Assembly (NCBI RefSeq): GCF_013868415.1
Contig: NZ_JACEMT010000043.1
Span: 105,723-169,722 of the forward strand
Source: Marinobacterium marinum
GTDB taxonomy: Bacteria > Pseudomonadota > Gammaproteobacteria > Pseudomonadales > Balneatricaceae
DNA: 64,000 bases
Reading direction: 5' to 3'
The position numbers were made by a program, and so were the translations under genes. Shown here piece by piece: positions 40,528 to 49,884 of the stretch; the stretch's first letter is position 1, and the number at the start of each line of letters is the position of its first letter. Under the pieces are notes generated by a model. It was not told the origin of the DNA. It did not search any database and saw nothing but the letters and a program-made list of their open reading frames with translations.

Positions 40528-40536
40528 TGCGCCGCT

Positions 40537-41097
40537 TCAGGGAGCGGCAGTCACATCGTCGTCGTTCAAAGGGGTGATGCTGAGCAGCATTTTGCCCAAA
40601 TCCAGCAAAATAATCAGAATATTGTTGTGGTAACACACGCCTTGTACAAAGCGCTTGCTTGAGTCATCCCCGGAGATACTGGGCGCACGATCGACATCTT
40701 TTTGCGGCAGGTTAATCACCTCGTCGACACTGTCTACGACCAGACCGATAACTTCCTGCTCATTGAACTCGACCACAATGACGCGAGTATCATCATCGTA
40801 AGGGGCCAGTGGCAAACCAAATGTCTGCCGGGTATCGATCACGGTCACCACATTGCCGCGCAGGTTGATAATGCCGAGAATAGAGCTGTCAGCTCCCGGA
40901 ACCGGCGTTATTTCGCTGAAGCGCAGTACTTCTTTGACTTGCATGACATCAATGCCGTACAGCTCATTGTCGACCCGAAAGGTTGCCCATTGATGATAGG
41001 CGATTTCTTCTTGCTGTGTGCGCCGGGCATGCTCCGATTCGGCACGTTGCCCATCCTGCAATGTTTTCAGTAATTCAGCCGCTGCATTCAAGCTCAT
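40537..41097 (-). CDS. cheW: CheW-like chemotaxis coupling protein
   Basis: 186-residue CheW-domain protein with a charged N-terminal extension of about 35 residues. Characteristic segments are YGIDVMQVKEVLRF, GIINLRGNVVTVIDTR and GLVVDSVDEVINLP. It couples receptors to CheA. No cheA, receptor or flagellar gene is in the window; instead it closes a run with hyi and tus genes, four bases after hyi. An accessory CheW for an unlinked system is the simplest view. Confidence 0.87.
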   Translation of the reverse strand: MSLNAAAELLKTLQDGQRAESEHARRTQQEEIAYHQWATFRVDNELYGIDVMQVKEVLRFSEITPVPGADSSILGIINLRGNVVTVIDTRQTFGLPLAPYDDDTRVIVVEFNEQEVIGLVVDSVDEVINLPQKDVDRAPSISGDDSSKRFVQGVCYHNNILIILLDLGKMLLSITPLNDDDVTAAP

Positions 41098-41101
41098 TGC
41101 G

Positions 41102-41893
41102 TTAGTCCTGTGTCATCCAAGTTTTCAACCATCCCAGGCCATCTTCTGTTTGCCCTTTCGGGATGTACTCCAGGCTGACATGCCCCGAATACCCCAAATG
41201 CTCAAGCGCCTTGAACAGATTTGTAAAATTGATTTCTCCGGTGCCCGGTTCGTGGCGACCGGGTACGTCGGCGATCTGTATATGCCCGATTTTGTCTGCA
41301 TTTTGCTGCAAAGTCGAGATCAGATTCCCCTCCATGATCTGCATGTGATAAACATCATACTGCAGCCGAGTTGCAGGTAGCTCGAGCCGTTGGATAAGCT
41401 CGATGGTCTGAGCGCTTCCGTTAAGGTAAAAGCCGGGCATGTCCTGAGTATTGATGGCTTCGAGCATTAACTCAATACCGGCTTGAGCGCAACGTGTCGC
41501 CGCCAGCTTAAGGTTATGTATCAGGGTGCGTTCAACCTGCTTTTCAGGAGCGCTGGCCGGGGGAATACCGGTCAGGCAGTTCAGGCGCGGGACGCTTAGG
41601 GCACGTGCCCAGTCAATGGCCTGGTCCACGGCTGCCGAAAAGTCGTCTTCGCGCCCCGGTATACAGGCCAGGCCCCGTTCACCTGCGGCCCAGTCACCGG
41701 CGGGGATATTGATCAGCACCAGTGTCTGTTGCTGAGTATCGAGTGCCTGTTTGATCTGTTCTAGCGTCAGATCATAAGGAAACTGGATTTCAACGGCATT
41801 AAAGCCCGCTGTGCGGGCGGCCGCAAAGCGTTCGATCAGAGGGCGTTCCGTAAACAGGAGGCTCAGGTTGGCTGCAAATTTTAACGTGCTCAT
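41102..41893 (-). CDS. hyi: Hydroxypyruvate isomerase-like TIM-barrel protein
   Basis: 263-residue AP-endonuclease-2-type TIM barrel of the Hyi/OtnI family. Likely metal or acid residues are in MLEAINTQD, YDVYHMQIMEGN, GHIQIADVPGRHEPGTGEIN and SLEYIPKG. Known members interconvert hydroxypyruvate and tartronate semialdehyde or act on 2-oxo-tetronate. No glyoxylate carboligase is adjacent. Its ATG lies one base beyond the tusE stop, implying coupling to the tus operon. The substrate is not proven. Confidence 0.82.
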   Translation of the reverse strand: MSTLKFAANLSLLFTERPLIERFAAARTAGFNAVEIQFPYDLTLEQIKQALDTQQQTLVLINIPAGDWAAGERGLACIPGREDDFSAAVDQAIDWARALSVPRLNCLTGIPPASAPEKQVERTLIHNLKLAATRCAQAGIELMLEAINTQDMPGFYLNGSAQTIELIQRLELPATRLQYDVYHMQIMEGNLISTLQQNADKIGHIQIADVPGRHEPGTGEINFTNLFKALEHLGYSGHVSLEYIPKGQTEDGLGWLKTWMTQD

Positions 41894-41894
41894 C

Positions 41895-42227
41895 TTAAAG
41901 GCAGTTGTCCGGTTTGGGTAATCCGGCCAGTCGCGCTATGCGCTTGGCAGGGCTGCCGGGAAAGAGTTTCATCAGATAAATGCTGCGTCCCTTATCCTGT
42001 CCCAGCTTAGTGGCCACGGCCTTGGTCAAGGGGCGCATGGCAGGGGAAAGCTGATAATCCTGATAAAAGTCACGCAGAAGGTAGATGATCTCCCAGTGTG
42101 CGTCGGTCAGCTCCAGCCCCTCTTCGTGTGCAAGATGCTCGGCGACAGCCGGTGTCCATGCATGGAGGTCGTAGAGATATCCCTCTTCATCCAGCGCGAT
42201 GGCATGTCCGTTTACGATCAGTTCCAT
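41895..42227 (-). CDS. tusE: Sulfur relay protein TusE (DsrC family)
   Basis: 110-residue DsrC/TusE protein with the reactive penultimate cysteine (DNCL) at the C-terminus. It accepts sulfur from TusBCD and hands it to MnmA for 2-thiolation of tRNA wobble uridine. Only the single C-terminal Cys is positioned for catalysis, typical of TusE rather than DsrC. One base separates it from tusB. Confidence 0.93.
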   Translation of the reverse strand: MELIVNGHAIALDEEGYLYDLHAWTPAVAEHLAHEEGLELTDAHWEIIYLLRDFYQDYQLSPAMRPLTKAVATKLGQDKGRSIYLMKLFPGSPAKRIARLAGLPKPDNCL

Positions 42228-42228
42228 A

Positions 42229-42510
42229 TCAAAACCAGCTTACAATGCGTGTGTGCTGTACCGTCAATGCGACGAATCCGGCATCATCAACCTCATTCAG
42301 GCTGTCAGTACCAATCCCGCGTGCCTGACAATCCGGTGCTAATACAACCACGCGAGCGGACAGGTGCGAGAGTTCTCTGCGGTGCAGGGGAAGAGCCCAG
42401 TAGGTGCCGTCTTCGATCAGCAATAATGTATCTTCATCGGACAGAGCCTGACGGCAGCTCAGGAAGGTTGTGCGGTCACTGGGAGACGTGTTGAGTATAT
42501 GCAGGGTCAT
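42229..42510 (-). CDS. tusB: Sulfur relay protein TusB
   Basis: 93-residue DsrH/TusB protein (LHILNTSP start, DTLLLIEDGTYWAL). It is a non-catalytic subunit of the TusBCD complex. The ATG overlaps the tusC stop (ATGA). Confidence 0.9.
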   Translation of the reverse strand: MTLHILNTSPSDRTTFLSCRQALSDEDTLLLIEDGTYWALPLHRRELSHLSARVVVLAPDCQARGIGTDSLNEVDDAGFVALTVQHTRIVSWF

Positions 42511-42869
42511 ACCGTGAGTACCACATCATGTCGGTTGATCAGTGCCTGCAGCTCTGTAGCGCTTAAAACCGTAGGGGCGGGCTCCAGGCGCTCGGCCTCC
42601 AGACCATGCAGGCTCAGGCTGTACAGGCTGGTATAAATCTGTTCGATATCATACAGGGGGAGAGCCCCCAGCATGGCGTTCAGATTTTTTTCGCCTATTT
42701 TTCCGCTGTTCTGGTCAGGTAGCAGCTGCAAGATGCCATCATCCAATAGTAACAGTGAGACCGACAGGTCAAAAACGGCACCACTGAGCGCGATATCCAG
42801 GGCATCCCGTGCCGCTGAAGAGCCGTAGGGAGGCTTGCGACAGATAACCAGGAGTGACTTCTGGCTCAT
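42507..42869 (-). CDS. tusC: Sulfur relay protein TusC
   Basis: 120-residue DsrF/TusC protein (LLVICRKPPYGSSAARDALDIAL). Structural subunit of the TusBCD heterohexamer. It overlaps both tusD and tusB by four bases. Confidence 0.92.
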   Translation of the reverse strand: MSQKSLLVICRKPPYGSSAARDALDIALSGAVFDLSVSLLLLDDGILQLLPDQNSGKIGEKNLNAMLGALPLYDIEQIYTSLYSLSLHGLEAERLEPAPTVLSATELQALINRHDVVLTV

Positions 42870-43264
42870 TGCGGGCCTCCAAAGGTTACGACTCGATCGG
42901 ATACGATACTGGCTTCAACCAGCTGGCCAAGGCCGGATAGCTCGAAACCCTCGGCCAGGTTATGAGCCGTTTTCTCATAGCGTTTGGCTTCGTGCTCATC
43001 CAGTACGCCTCGGCGCACGGCAGCTGCGATGCACACCACCATGTCAAGCTGATGCTCCTGCGCCAGTTGTTGCCATAGAGCGGGAATATTCTGCTCGTCA
43101 CGTGGTGGAGCGGTCAGCGTATTGGCGGTGTAGACACCGTCGCGGTAGAAGAAAACACGATGAATGGAGTGGCCTGCAGCCAGCGTGGCTTTGGCGAAAC
43201 GCAGTGCCGTACCCGCCGTTGCTGACTGGTAAGGTGCGTTATGAATGATAAGGGTATAAATCAT
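42866..43264 (-). CDS. tusD: Sulfurtransferase TusD
   Basis: 132-residue DsrE/TusD protein. The catalytic cysteine is in DMVVCIAAAVRRGV. It receives persulfide sulfur from TusA and passes it to TusE. It is the first gene of tusDCBE; only 20 bp separate its start from a strong terminator after yccA, so transcription depends on a very short promoter or on read-through. Confidence 0.93.
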   Translation of the reverse strand: MIYTLIIHNAPYQSATAGTALRFAKATLAAGHSIHRVFFYRDGVYTANTLTAPPRDEQNIPALWQQLAQEHQLDMVVCIAAAVRRGVLDEHEAKRYEKTAHNLAEGFELSGLGQLVEASIVSDRVVTFGGPQ

Positions 43265-43283
43265 ACGGCCTTGAACCCTGAAT

Positions 43284-43319
43284 AAAAAAGCCCCGCAATC
43301 TTACCAGATTTGCGGGGCT
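43284..43319 (-). terminator. Terminator between yccA and tusD
   Basis: On the minus strand AGCCCCGCA / TGCGGGGCT, extended by ATC / GAT, is followed by six T residues. It lies directly after the yccA stop codon. Confidence 0.9.
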
Positions 43320-43342
43320 CGGGTGATTACGCCGGTAGCTGG

Positions 43343-44026
43343 TTAGTCGTCGCTGAAAGCGCCGACCAGGCTCAGCAGATGAACCAGCAGGTTGTAGATG
43401 CTCAGGTACAGGCCAACAGTGGCGATGACATAGTTGGTGTAACGGCCGTTAACGATGTTGCTGGTGTCATACAGGATAAAACCGGACATGAGCAGCACAA
43501 CCGCGCCGGAGAACGCCAGCTGCATGCCGGAGATGTCGACTCCGAACAGCGGTAGTACGAACAGCGCAACCATGGCCACGATCAGAATAATGGAGCCTGC
43601 CGCCAGGAAACCACCCATGAAGCTGAAGTCCTTGCGGGAGGTCAGCACGTAGGCAGAGAGGCCCAGGAACGTGATGGCGGTCATGCCCATGGCGGTCATC
43701 ACGATTTCACCACCATTCGGCAGCGCCAGGTAATGGTTCAACAGGGGGCCAAGTCCGAAGCCCATCAGGCCGGTGAAGGCAAATGTCAGTGGCAGGGCCG
43801 CCGCGCTGTTCTGCTTGCGGTTGATCACAAACAGCAGGACAAAACTGAGCAGAACACTCCCCAGATACACCATGAACGGGGGGTTGATCGCCATTGAAAT
43901 CCCCGCTGTAGCCGCACTGAATACCAGTGTCATGGCCAAAAGCATGTAGGTGTTGCGAATGACTTTGTTGGTTTCCAGTATCGATTGCGACGACCGGGCT
44001 TCTATAGAACGCGCGTTATCCATCAT
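43343..44026 (-). CDS. yccA: Bax inhibitor-1/YccA family membrane protein
   Basis: 227-residue protein with seven hydrophobic helices, from NTYMLLAMTLVFSAATAG to TVGLYLSIYNLLVHLL. YccA inhibits the FtsH protease in E. coli. A GAAGAGG ribosome site lies 3 bp before the ATG at 44026 and 6 bp before a second ATG at 44023; either may be used. The yccA-tus order is shared with Pseudomonas. Confidence 0.9.
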   Translation of the reverse strand: MMDNARSIEARSSQSILETNKVIRNTYMLLAMTLVFSAATAGISMAINPPFMVYLGSVLLSFVLLFVINRKQNSAAALPLTFAFTGLMGFGLGPLLNHYLALPNGGEIVMTAMGMTAITFLGLSAYVLTSRKDFSFMGGFLAAGSIILIVAMVALFVLPLFGVDISGMQLAFSGAVVLLMSGFILYDTSNIVNGRYTNYVIATVGLYLSIYNLLVHLLSLVGAFSDD

Positions 44027-44099
44027 GAACCTCTTCAATTATTTCCATCTATCCGCAATGATGAGGGTTTATACCGTTTTTTCAACATTATTTGATGGT

Positions 44100-44127
44100 T
44101 TGACTTCAAAAAGATTCTCGGTAGAAT
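44100..44127 (+). promoter_or_regulatory. Sigma-70 promoter of tRNA-Ser
   Basis: TTGACT (44100-44105), 16-bp spacer, TAGAAT (44122-44127); the tRNA begins 16 bp after the -10 box. Confidence 0.75.
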
Positions 44128-44142
44128 CTCTTTCTGCTGTAC

Positions 44143-44230
44143 GGAGGGGTGGCTGAGTGGTCGAAAGCACCGGTCTTGAAAACCGACGAGTCGAGAGGCT
44201 CCCAGGGTTCGAATCCCTGCCCCTCCGCCA
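44143..44230 (+). tRNA. tRNA-Ser (anticodon TGA)
   Basis: 88-nt class-II tRNA. The acceptor GGAGGGG / CCCCTCC, a long variable arm (GAGTCGAGAGGCTC), anticodon TGA in CTTGAAA, and GGTTCGAATCC T arm are all visible. CCA is encoded. It is read towards truC. Confidence 0.96.
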
Positions 44231-44268
44231 TCTATTCTTGAGACCATCCTCCTCTGTACGAGTTCCCC

Positions 44269-45042
44269 GTGTCCGAATCCATACTGCCCGATCTCGATAT
44301 TGTGTACGAGGACGAATACCTCGTTGCCCTCAATAAGCCTGCGGGGCTTCTGGTGCACCCCAGCTGGATTGCACCTGCCCGTACGCCGAATCTGGTTTCG
44401 TTGCTGAAACAGCGTTATCCCGGAGAAACGGTGCATACGGTGCATCGTCTGGATCGGGCAACATCCGGTGTGATTGTCTTTGCACGTCAGAAACAGGTCG
44501 GTCAGCATCTGCAGCAGCAGTTTATTGACCGGGTGGTCAACAAGACCTATTTGTGTGTCGTGCGCGGCTGGACTGATGAAGCCGGGTTGATTGACTATCC
44601 ACTGAAACCGATTCATGACAAGCGCGAGGACCCGCGGGCCAATCCGGATAAGGAACCCAAGGATGCCGTGTCGGCCTACCGTCGTGTGGGGACCGTTAGT
44701 CTGCCGATTCCCGTTGGACGCTACCCCGAAGCCCGTTACTCATTGGTCGAAGTCAAGCCGACGACAGGGCGCAAACACCAGATTCGCCGTCATATGAAGC
44801 ATATCCTGCATCCGATTGTGGGAGATACCAAGTATGGTGAGGGGCGTCATAATCGCTTGTTCAGAGAGCATCTGGACCTGCATCGTATGCTCCTGATGGC
44901 CACGCACATCGAGTTTGTGCATCCGGTCACAGAGCGCAAAATGCATCTCCAGGCGGGGGTTGGGGCTGAGGTCGAGCAGTTATTTCACCGGCTTGGCTGG
45001 GATGAGGGATATCCGGTTACTGCCGGAGCAGATCAGCAGTAA
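44269..45042 (+). CDS. truC: tRNA pseudouridine(65) synthase TruC
   Basis: 257-residue RluA-family pseudouridine synthase without an S4 domain. Catalytic D62 lies in HRLDRATSGV. HPSWIAP and the KDAVSAYRR region match TruC rather than RluA/C/D. It modifies U65 of tRNA-Ile and tRNA-Asp. GTG start. A hairpin spans its stop codon. Confidence 0.88.
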   Translation: MSESILPDLDIVYEDEYLVALNKPAGLLVHPSWIAPARTPNLVSLLKQRYPGETVHTVHRLDRATSGVIVFARQKQVGQHLQQQFIDRVVNKTYLCVVRGWTDEAGLIDYPLKPIHDKREDPRANPDKEPKDAVSAYRRVGTVSLPIPVGRYPEARYSLVEVKPTTGRKHQIRRHMKHILHPIVGDTKYGEGRHNRLFREHLDLHRMLLMATHIEFVHPVTERKMHLQAGVGAEVEQLFHRLGWDEGYPVTAGADQQ

Positions 45043-45046
45043 CCGG
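45013..45046. terminator. Hairpin over the truC stop codon, between convergent truC and luxS
   Basis: CCGGTTACTGC / GCAGTAACCGG is an 11-bp perfect stem with a 12-base loop. No T run. It may serve both convergent transcripts. Confidence 0.5.
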
Positions 45047-45052
45047 TGTTCA

Positions 45053-45532
45053 TCAGGACAACCAGTTATCCGGGTCGTTTTCGTCGGCAAATACCTGTGG
45101 CCACTCATCACGGCGGTTGAGCATATCCTGAGCAATCGCCTTGGCGCCTTCCAGATCGTGGCTGGCGGCCCACCCGCACTGCAGTTCGTTGCACGCCGGT
45201 ACGGCGGTGGCAGCCAGTACGTCTTCCAGAGTGCGTGCAAATACATCCAGAATTTCAGTGTAGTTGTCGTGATTAAGAACCGAGAGGTAAAAACCGGTCT
45301 GACAACCCATCGGCCCGAAGTCCAGCACGCAGTCCAGGTGATTGCGGATCATTTCGGCAATCATGTGTTCCAGTGAGTGCAGTGCCGGCATCGGCATGTG
45401 AGCCTGGTTCGGCTGGCAGAAACGTACATCGTATTTGTGTACCCGGTCCTTCAAGCCTTCCGTTACGCCGACCAGGCGAACATAGGGGGCCACAACCTTG
45501 GTATGGTTGAAATTAAAAGATTCGACGTTCAT
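45053..45532 (-). CDS. luxS: S-ribosylhomocysteine lyase LuxS
   Basis: 159-residue metalloenzyme. Metal ligands H52 and H56 (HSLEH) and C119 ([16 protein letters not shown]), with E55 and C77 (MGCQTGFY) as catalytic residues. It splits S-ribosylhomocysteine into homocysteine and DPD, the precursor of autoinducer-2. AGAGGAAC precedes the ATG at 45532. MtnN, which makes its substrate, is encoded at 49.9 kb. Confidence 0.96.
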   Translation of the reverse strand: MNVESFNFNHTKVVAPYVRLVGVTEGLKDRVHKYDVRFCQPNQAHMPMPALHSLEHMIAEMIRNHLDCVLDFGPMGCQTGFYLSVLNHDNYTEILDVFARTLEDVLAATAVPACNELQCGWAASHDLEGAKAIAQDMLNRRDEWPQVFADENDPDNWLS

Positions 45533-45888
45533 GTTGTTCCTCTGTGTTGTCTTAAAACGTGCCAAAGTGCTTTAAATCAATCGCTTGCGAGTGTTTTTTG
45601 GCGTACTAAGTGTTGTGAAAAGTTACCTTCCGTGCCAGCTGCGGATGCATGGCTGCTACTATTACCGCTACCATAACTGTGACCAAAATGGAGTTCAATT
45701 TTCAGGGGGTACTTGATCACCCCATTAAACCCCTTAAGACCCAGGATTAACCGGATTTCTGTATTGAAGGTTTGCCGGGTATGGCGGCGGTAGCTATGGG
45801 GCGCTGACATTAGCAGAAGTGCGCCAAGAGTTCACCAGATTGTCCGAACAGCTCCGTTCGGTGGCGTACCCGGAAGGGGGCAGTGTAA
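45533..45888. other. Non-coding stretch upstream of luxS
   Basis: About 350 bp with no supported gene. A 77-codon minus-strand frame at 45577-45810 has no family features. Nearest luxS there is an AT-richer part that probably holds its promoter (TTGATT-N17-TTTTAA on the minus strand is a weak candidate). Confidence 0.4.
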
Positions 45889-45916
45889 ACACGGGCCCAA
45901 TGGTTCAGGCCCGTGT
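45889..45916 (-). terminator. Hairpin after the PiT transporter gene
   Basis: ACACGGGCC / GGCCCGTGT, nine-base stem, ten-base loop; followed on the minus strand by TTTAC. A moderate terminator. Confidence 0.6.
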
Positions 45917-45947
45917 ATTTGAGGTGGTTCGGTGTTCAGGTAAAACC

Positions 45948-47543
45948 TTAAAATACACTGCTCAAAATATAGAAGGTCAGCGCAGATATGACACCGGCGG
46001 CTGGAAGTGTGATGATCCAGGCCAGTGCGATGGGCTTCATCAGTGCCCAATTGGTGTTGTGGTTTACCATGCCAACGCCCAGTACGGCACCGATCAGGAT
46101 GTGCGTGCTTGAAACCGGAAGCCCTAGCAGAGAAGCCATCATGACAACGGCGGCCGCACCCAGTTCGGCCGAAAAGCCGGAGGAGGGGTGCATCTGTGTC
46201 AGGTTATGACCAACGGTTTGAATGACCTCTTTACCGATAAACCAGAGACCTGCAACCAGCGCAATGCCAAAGGTAATCATTGCAACGGTAGGCGTTGCAG
46301 CGGAAGCGCCAATTTCACCGGTTTTCAATACATCAAGAATGGCGGCAAAAGGGCCGATCGCGTTGGCGATATCGTTGGCGCCGTGACTGAAGGCGAAACC
46401 GGCAGCGGTAAATACCTGCATCCAGCTGAACATCAGGAATGTAGACCGGCTCAGCTGGGAGCCCTTGAGGGTTTTGGCAAAAATGAAGGTGGCCATCCAG
46501 ACGCAGGCTCCGATCATGCCCATGATCAGGAAATTATGCAGCGAGGTCAGGCCGAGTTCCATGTGCTTCAATCCTTTGAACAGCAGCATGGCAGAGATGA
46601 TCATGGAGCCCAGTGATGCGATCAGCGGCACCCAGTTCTCCAGTGCACGAGTCGCGTATACATTCTGTTTGCGCGACTCTATTTCGTTGAGTTTGCGGTA
46701 GTAGTCAGATTCATATTCCTTGGGTACAAAATCGCCGTCGTTGGCAATCTGGGCGTCTCGGGCCAAGGCGTGGGTATAGGCCAGCTGCTGGATCTCGGAC
46801 AGGCGTTCGAAGGCTTCTTTCTGGCGCTTTTTGTGCAGGATTTTCTCCTCGCGAATCTTGTGCAGCTCCTGTTCGGCCTGCTCATTATAATTCAGGACAT
46901 ACTTTTTGATTGCCCAGAACAGGCCGTAGGCGAGTGCACCGCCCAATACTGGAGAAAGGATCCAGGAAAAGGCGATCTGCCCGATTTTGTTCCACTGCAC
47001 CAGGGATAATGCCATGTCGCTGCCTCCGACCATGGCGCCGAGCGCTACAGAAGAGCCGACGATGCCGCCGATGATGGAGTGAGTTGTCGAGACGGGCCAG
47101 CCCTGCTTGGTGGCAACCAGTAGCCAGGTAGCCGCAGCCAGCAATGCAGACATCATGATGTATACAAATTGCATGGGTTCCACGGCCATGCCGGAGAGGT
47201 CGACGATGCCTTTGCGGATTGTCTTGGTAACCTCGCCGCCGGCGATTACGGCACCGCTGACTTCAAATATGGCGGCTACGATCAAGGCCTGCTTGATTGT
47301 CAGTGTTCCGGCGCCCACGCTGGTGCCAAAGGAGTTGGCGACATCATTGCCGCCGATGTTGAATGCCATGAACAGGCCAAAGAGGGTGGCCAGAATCAGA
47401 AGGAATACGTGGTTATGGTTGGTGTAGCCCAGGGCCCAAATTAAAAAATAGGCACCCGAGGCGATCAGTAAGGCCGCAAAAAAAAGACTGGTCTTGGAAA
47501 AGCCCATTGGACTCCCGCTGTGATGGGGGACAGAGGTCGACAT
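45948..47543 (-). CDS. pit: PiT-family inorganic phosphate transporter
   Basis: 531-residue membrane protein. Duplicated PiT signatures [11 protein letters not shown] and [13 protein letters not shown], each followed by [10 protein letters not shown] or [10 protein letters not shown]. About eleven hydrophobic helices. A roughly 100-residue charged, helical cytoplasmic loop ([20 protein letters not shown]) divides the halves. It takes up phosphate, or metal-phosphate, with protons or sodium. No phoU-like partner gene is adjacent. Confidence 0.93.
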   Translation of the reverse strand: MSTSVPHHSGSPMGFSKTSLFFAALLIASGAYFLIWALGYTNHNHVFLLILATLFGLFMAFNIGGNDVANSFGTSVGAGTLTIKQALIVAAIFEVSGAVIAGGEVTKTIRKGIVDLSGMAVEPMQFVYIMMSALLAAATWLLVATKQGWPVSTTHSIIGGIVGSSVALGAMVGGSDMALSLVQWNKIGQIAFSWILSPVLGGALAYGLFWAIKKYVLNYNEQAEQELHKIREEKILHKKRQKEAFERLSEIQQLAYTHALARDAQIANDGDFVPKEYESDYYRKLNEIESRKQNVYATRALENWVPLIASLGSMIISAMLLFKGLKHMELGLTSLHNFLIMGMIGACVWMATFIFAKTLKGSQLSRSTFLMFSWMQVFTAAGFAFSHGANDIANAIGPFAAILDVLKTGEIGASAATPTVAMITFGIALVAGLWFIGKEVIQTVGHNLTQMHPSSGFSAELGAAAVVMMASLLGLPVSSTHILIGAVLGVGMVNHNTNWALMKPIALAWIITLPAAGVISALTFYILSSVF

Positions 47544-47972
47544 GTAGTGCTCCGGAGCAGGTGGGATGAAAATGTTCTGTCACGTAAAGCGTGGCAAAAA
47601 GCGCATCGGTGATCAGATTATTCGCTGTTTTATTGCGACAATCGAAGCATCGGCGGGAAAGGAGTCTAGGTATCGAAAATGACGTATTGATGACCTGTTT
47701 GGGCAGGAATGCGTTAAAAATCTGAAGTGACAGGAAGTGGGGAATGAATTAAAAATTCATCCGGCTGTCGGAATGAGGGTATTTGTTAGTCTGCATTCAG
47801 TATGCTCGGGCTAAAGTGGTTGTATCGGCACGCTGTTGGGGCCCATGAAAAATACCGGGTGTAATAGCGAACCGGGCCTTGCTGCTGTAAGCTTGGTGGT
47901 AGCTACGACAACCATGCCGGACCAAGACCTGCACAACGCGGGCTCTTCCTTTCATAATTAAGAGATCATTGA
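47544..47972. other. Long gap between divergent pit and rhlE
   Basis: 429 bp with no supported gene. There is an AT hairpin ATGAATT / AATTCAT at 47744-47760 and a possible 15-codon leader frame ending just before rhlE (begins MPDQDLHNAG) without a ribosome site. Probably promoters for both genes and a long rhlE leader. Confidence 0.4.
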
Positions 47973-49262
47973 ATGAGTTTTGCCTCACTGGGGCTGTCCG
48001 CTCCATTGCTCAAGGCTGTTGCCGAACAGCAGTACACAACTCCATCTCCGATTCAGCAGCAAGCTATTCCGGCCGTCTTGTCCGGCCAGGATGTAATGGC
48101 TGCAGCGCAGACAGGGACCGGGAAAACAGCAGGCTTTACATTGCCCATACTGGAGCGATTGAGTCAGGGGGCACCTGCCAAGGGTAATCAGGTGCGAGCG
48201 CTGGTTCTGACACCAACACGCGAGCTTGCGGCTCAGGTTGCAGAAAGTGTCAGTGTGTACGGGAAACACCTGAAGTTGAAATCTGCCGTGGTCTTTGGCG
48301 GCGTCAAAATCAATCCGCAGATGATGAAGCTGAGAGGTGGTGTGGACGTTCTGGTTGCCACGCCGGGGCGTTTGTTGGATCTGTATCAGCAGAATGCAGT
48401 ACGGTTTGATCGCGTGGAAACCTTTGTTTTGGATGAAGCCGATCGCATGTTGGATATGGGCTTTATCCATGACATTCGCAAAATCATTCAGCTGCTGCCG
48501 GCCAAACGTCAGAATCTGATGTTCTCGGCTACGTTCTCGGACCCGATTCGCAAGCTCGCCAAGGGGCTGATTCATGATCCAGTGGAAGTGTCGGTAACGC
48601 CGAGTAACAGTACGGCTACCACGGTAGCCCAGCTGATTTATCCGGTTGATAAAAACAGGAAGTCCAAGCTGTTGCTGAAGCTGATAGAGGAGCAGGCTTG
48701 GCAGCAGGTCCTGGTGTTCACCAAGACCAAGCATGGCGCCAACCGACTGACTCGCACCCTGGATGAGTCGGGAGTCAGTGCTGCCGCTATTCATGGCAAC
48801 AAAAGCCAGGGAGCTCGTACCAAGGCGCTGGCCGGCTTCAAAAGCGGTGAAATCAGGGTCCTGGTTGCAACCGATATTGCTGCACGGGGGCTGGATATTG
48901 ATCAGCTGCCCCAGGTGGTCAACTTTGAGTTACCTAATGTGGCAGAAGACTATGTCCATCGTATAGGGCGTACCGGTCGTGCTGGAGCCAGCGGGCAGGC
49001 TGTATCACTTGTCTGCGCTGATGAAAGCGAATTGCTGGCGGGGATTGAACGACTGACACGTCAAACTATTGAGCGACGTATTGTCGAAGGGTTTGAGCCA
49101 GTACACCCGATCAAGGATGTTGTGAAGACTCGCCGCAAATCTCGCCCTAAAAATCGTAAGGCGGGTCGGGTAGAGCATAAGGATGGTCAGCGGGCACCAA
49201 CTGCTGCACGTCCGCGTCAGCAGCGCGCGCGTTCTCAGAGTGCCGGGTCTCAGACAAGCTGA
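47973..49262 (+). CDS. rhlE: DEAD-box RNA helicase RhlE
   Basis: 429-residue helicase. Motif [34 protein letters not shown] motif in [12 protein letters not shown] basic Arg/Lys-rich tail (residues 385-429) adds RNA affinity. It remodels rRNA and mRNA structure, often at low temperature. Its neighbour, read towards it, is a cold-shock protein gene, with one shared terminator between. Confidence 0.92.
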   Translation: MSFASLGLSAPLLKAVAEQQYTTPSPIQQQAIPAVLSGQDVMAAAQTGTGKTAGFTLPILERLSQGAPAKGNQVRALVLTPTRELAAQVAESVSVYGKHLKLKSAVVFGGVKINPQMMKLRGGVDVLVATPGRLLDLYQQNAVRFDRVETFVLDEADRMLDMGFIHDIRKIIQLLPAKRQNLMFSATFSDPIRKLAKGLIHDPVEVSVTPSNSTATTVAQLIYPVDKNRKSKLLLKLIEEQAWQQVLVFTKTKHGANRLTRTLDESGVSAAAIHGNKSQGARTKALAGFKSGEIRVLVATDIAARGLDIDQLPQVVNFELPNVAEDYVHRIGRTGRAGASGQAVSLVCADESELLAGIERLTRQTIERRIVEGFEPVHPIKDVVKTRRKSRPKNRKAGRVEHKDGQRAPTAARPRQQRARSQSAGSQTS

Positions 49263-49279
49263 TACCGGCATAGAGGCGA

Positions 49280-49309
49280 AAAAAAAGCGATCATATGATC
49301 GCTTTTTTT
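49280..49309. terminator. Bidirectional terminator between rhlE and cspA
   Basis: Perfect 30-bp palindrome: A7, then GCGATCATATGATCGC, then T7. Works for both convergent genes. Confidence 0.93.
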
Positions 49310-49326
49310 AAATCGTGTCTCATGTA

Positions 49327-49533
49327 TTACAGAGCAACGATGTTCTCAGCCTGAGGACCTTTCTGGCCCTGAGTAACAGTAAACTGTACTTTCTGGCCTT
49401 CCTGCAGGGTTTTGAAACCGCTGCCCTGGATGGCGCTAAAGTGAGCAAAAACGTCCGGGCCGTTTTCCTGTTCGATGAAGCCGAAGCCTTTGGTTTCGTT
49501 GAACCATTTTACAGTGCCGGTAGTGGTAGACAT
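49327..49533 (-). CDS. cspA: Cold-shock protein, CspA family
   Basis: 68-residue single cold-shock domain. RNP1 KGFGFI and RNP2 VFAHF are present. It binds single-stranded nucleic acid and melts mRNA structure. TAGGAAAGAT precedes the ATG. A consensus promoter about 150 bp upstream gives the long 5' leader usual for cold-regulated csp genes. Confidence 0.95.
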   Translation of the reverse strand: MSTTTGTVKWFNETKGFGFIEQENGPDVFAHFSAIQGSGFKTLQEGQKVQFTVTQGQKGPQAENIVAL

Positions 49534-49884
49534 GCTATCTTTCCTAAAATCTGAATAATTGCCGGGCGATGCCCGAAAAATGCTCTAAAAGTGATGCGCT
49601 ATCTACTCTGTAAGGCTCAGGACGAGTCAACGGCTATGCGGGACTTCGAAATGGACGCTGGTAAATATCTTCTTACTTTAAAGCTGGGACTATTCTATAG
49701 AGTTAGTAGGAGGAGTCAAACATTATCGCGAGGAATTTCACGGGCAGTGTATGCGGTATGTATTGAGTATTATTAATACATTTCATCTTTATCAGGGCTT
49801 TGCTCTAGTGAAAGAATTGCCAATTGACCAGACCGTGGTAGCATGCGTTTTTGCATACAATTACGCCAAAAGTACCGATAACTA
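49534..49884 (-). promoter_or_regulatory. cspA promoter and long 5' leader
   Basis: Minus-strand -35 TTGACT (49714-49719), 16-bp spacer, -10 TAGAAT (49692-49697). The transcript would start near 49685, giving a leader of about 150 nt. A small GGGC / GCCC hairpin lies near the ribosome site. The remainder up to 49884 is the mtnN upstream region. Confidence 0.65.

Noticed and set aside
45577..45810. 77-codon minus-strand frame upstream of luxS
   Set aside because: No ribosome site, no domain, Ser/His-rich composition; better read as the luxS upstream region.
47580..47600. Possible Pho box near pit (CTGTCACGTAAAGCGTGGCA)
   Set aside because: Only the first half resembles CTGTCAT; the second half does not match at the required spacing.
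49279..49310. Perfect palindrome with A and T runs as an operator
   Set aside because: Position between two convergent stop codons and the A/T flanks make a bidirectional terminator the better explanation.
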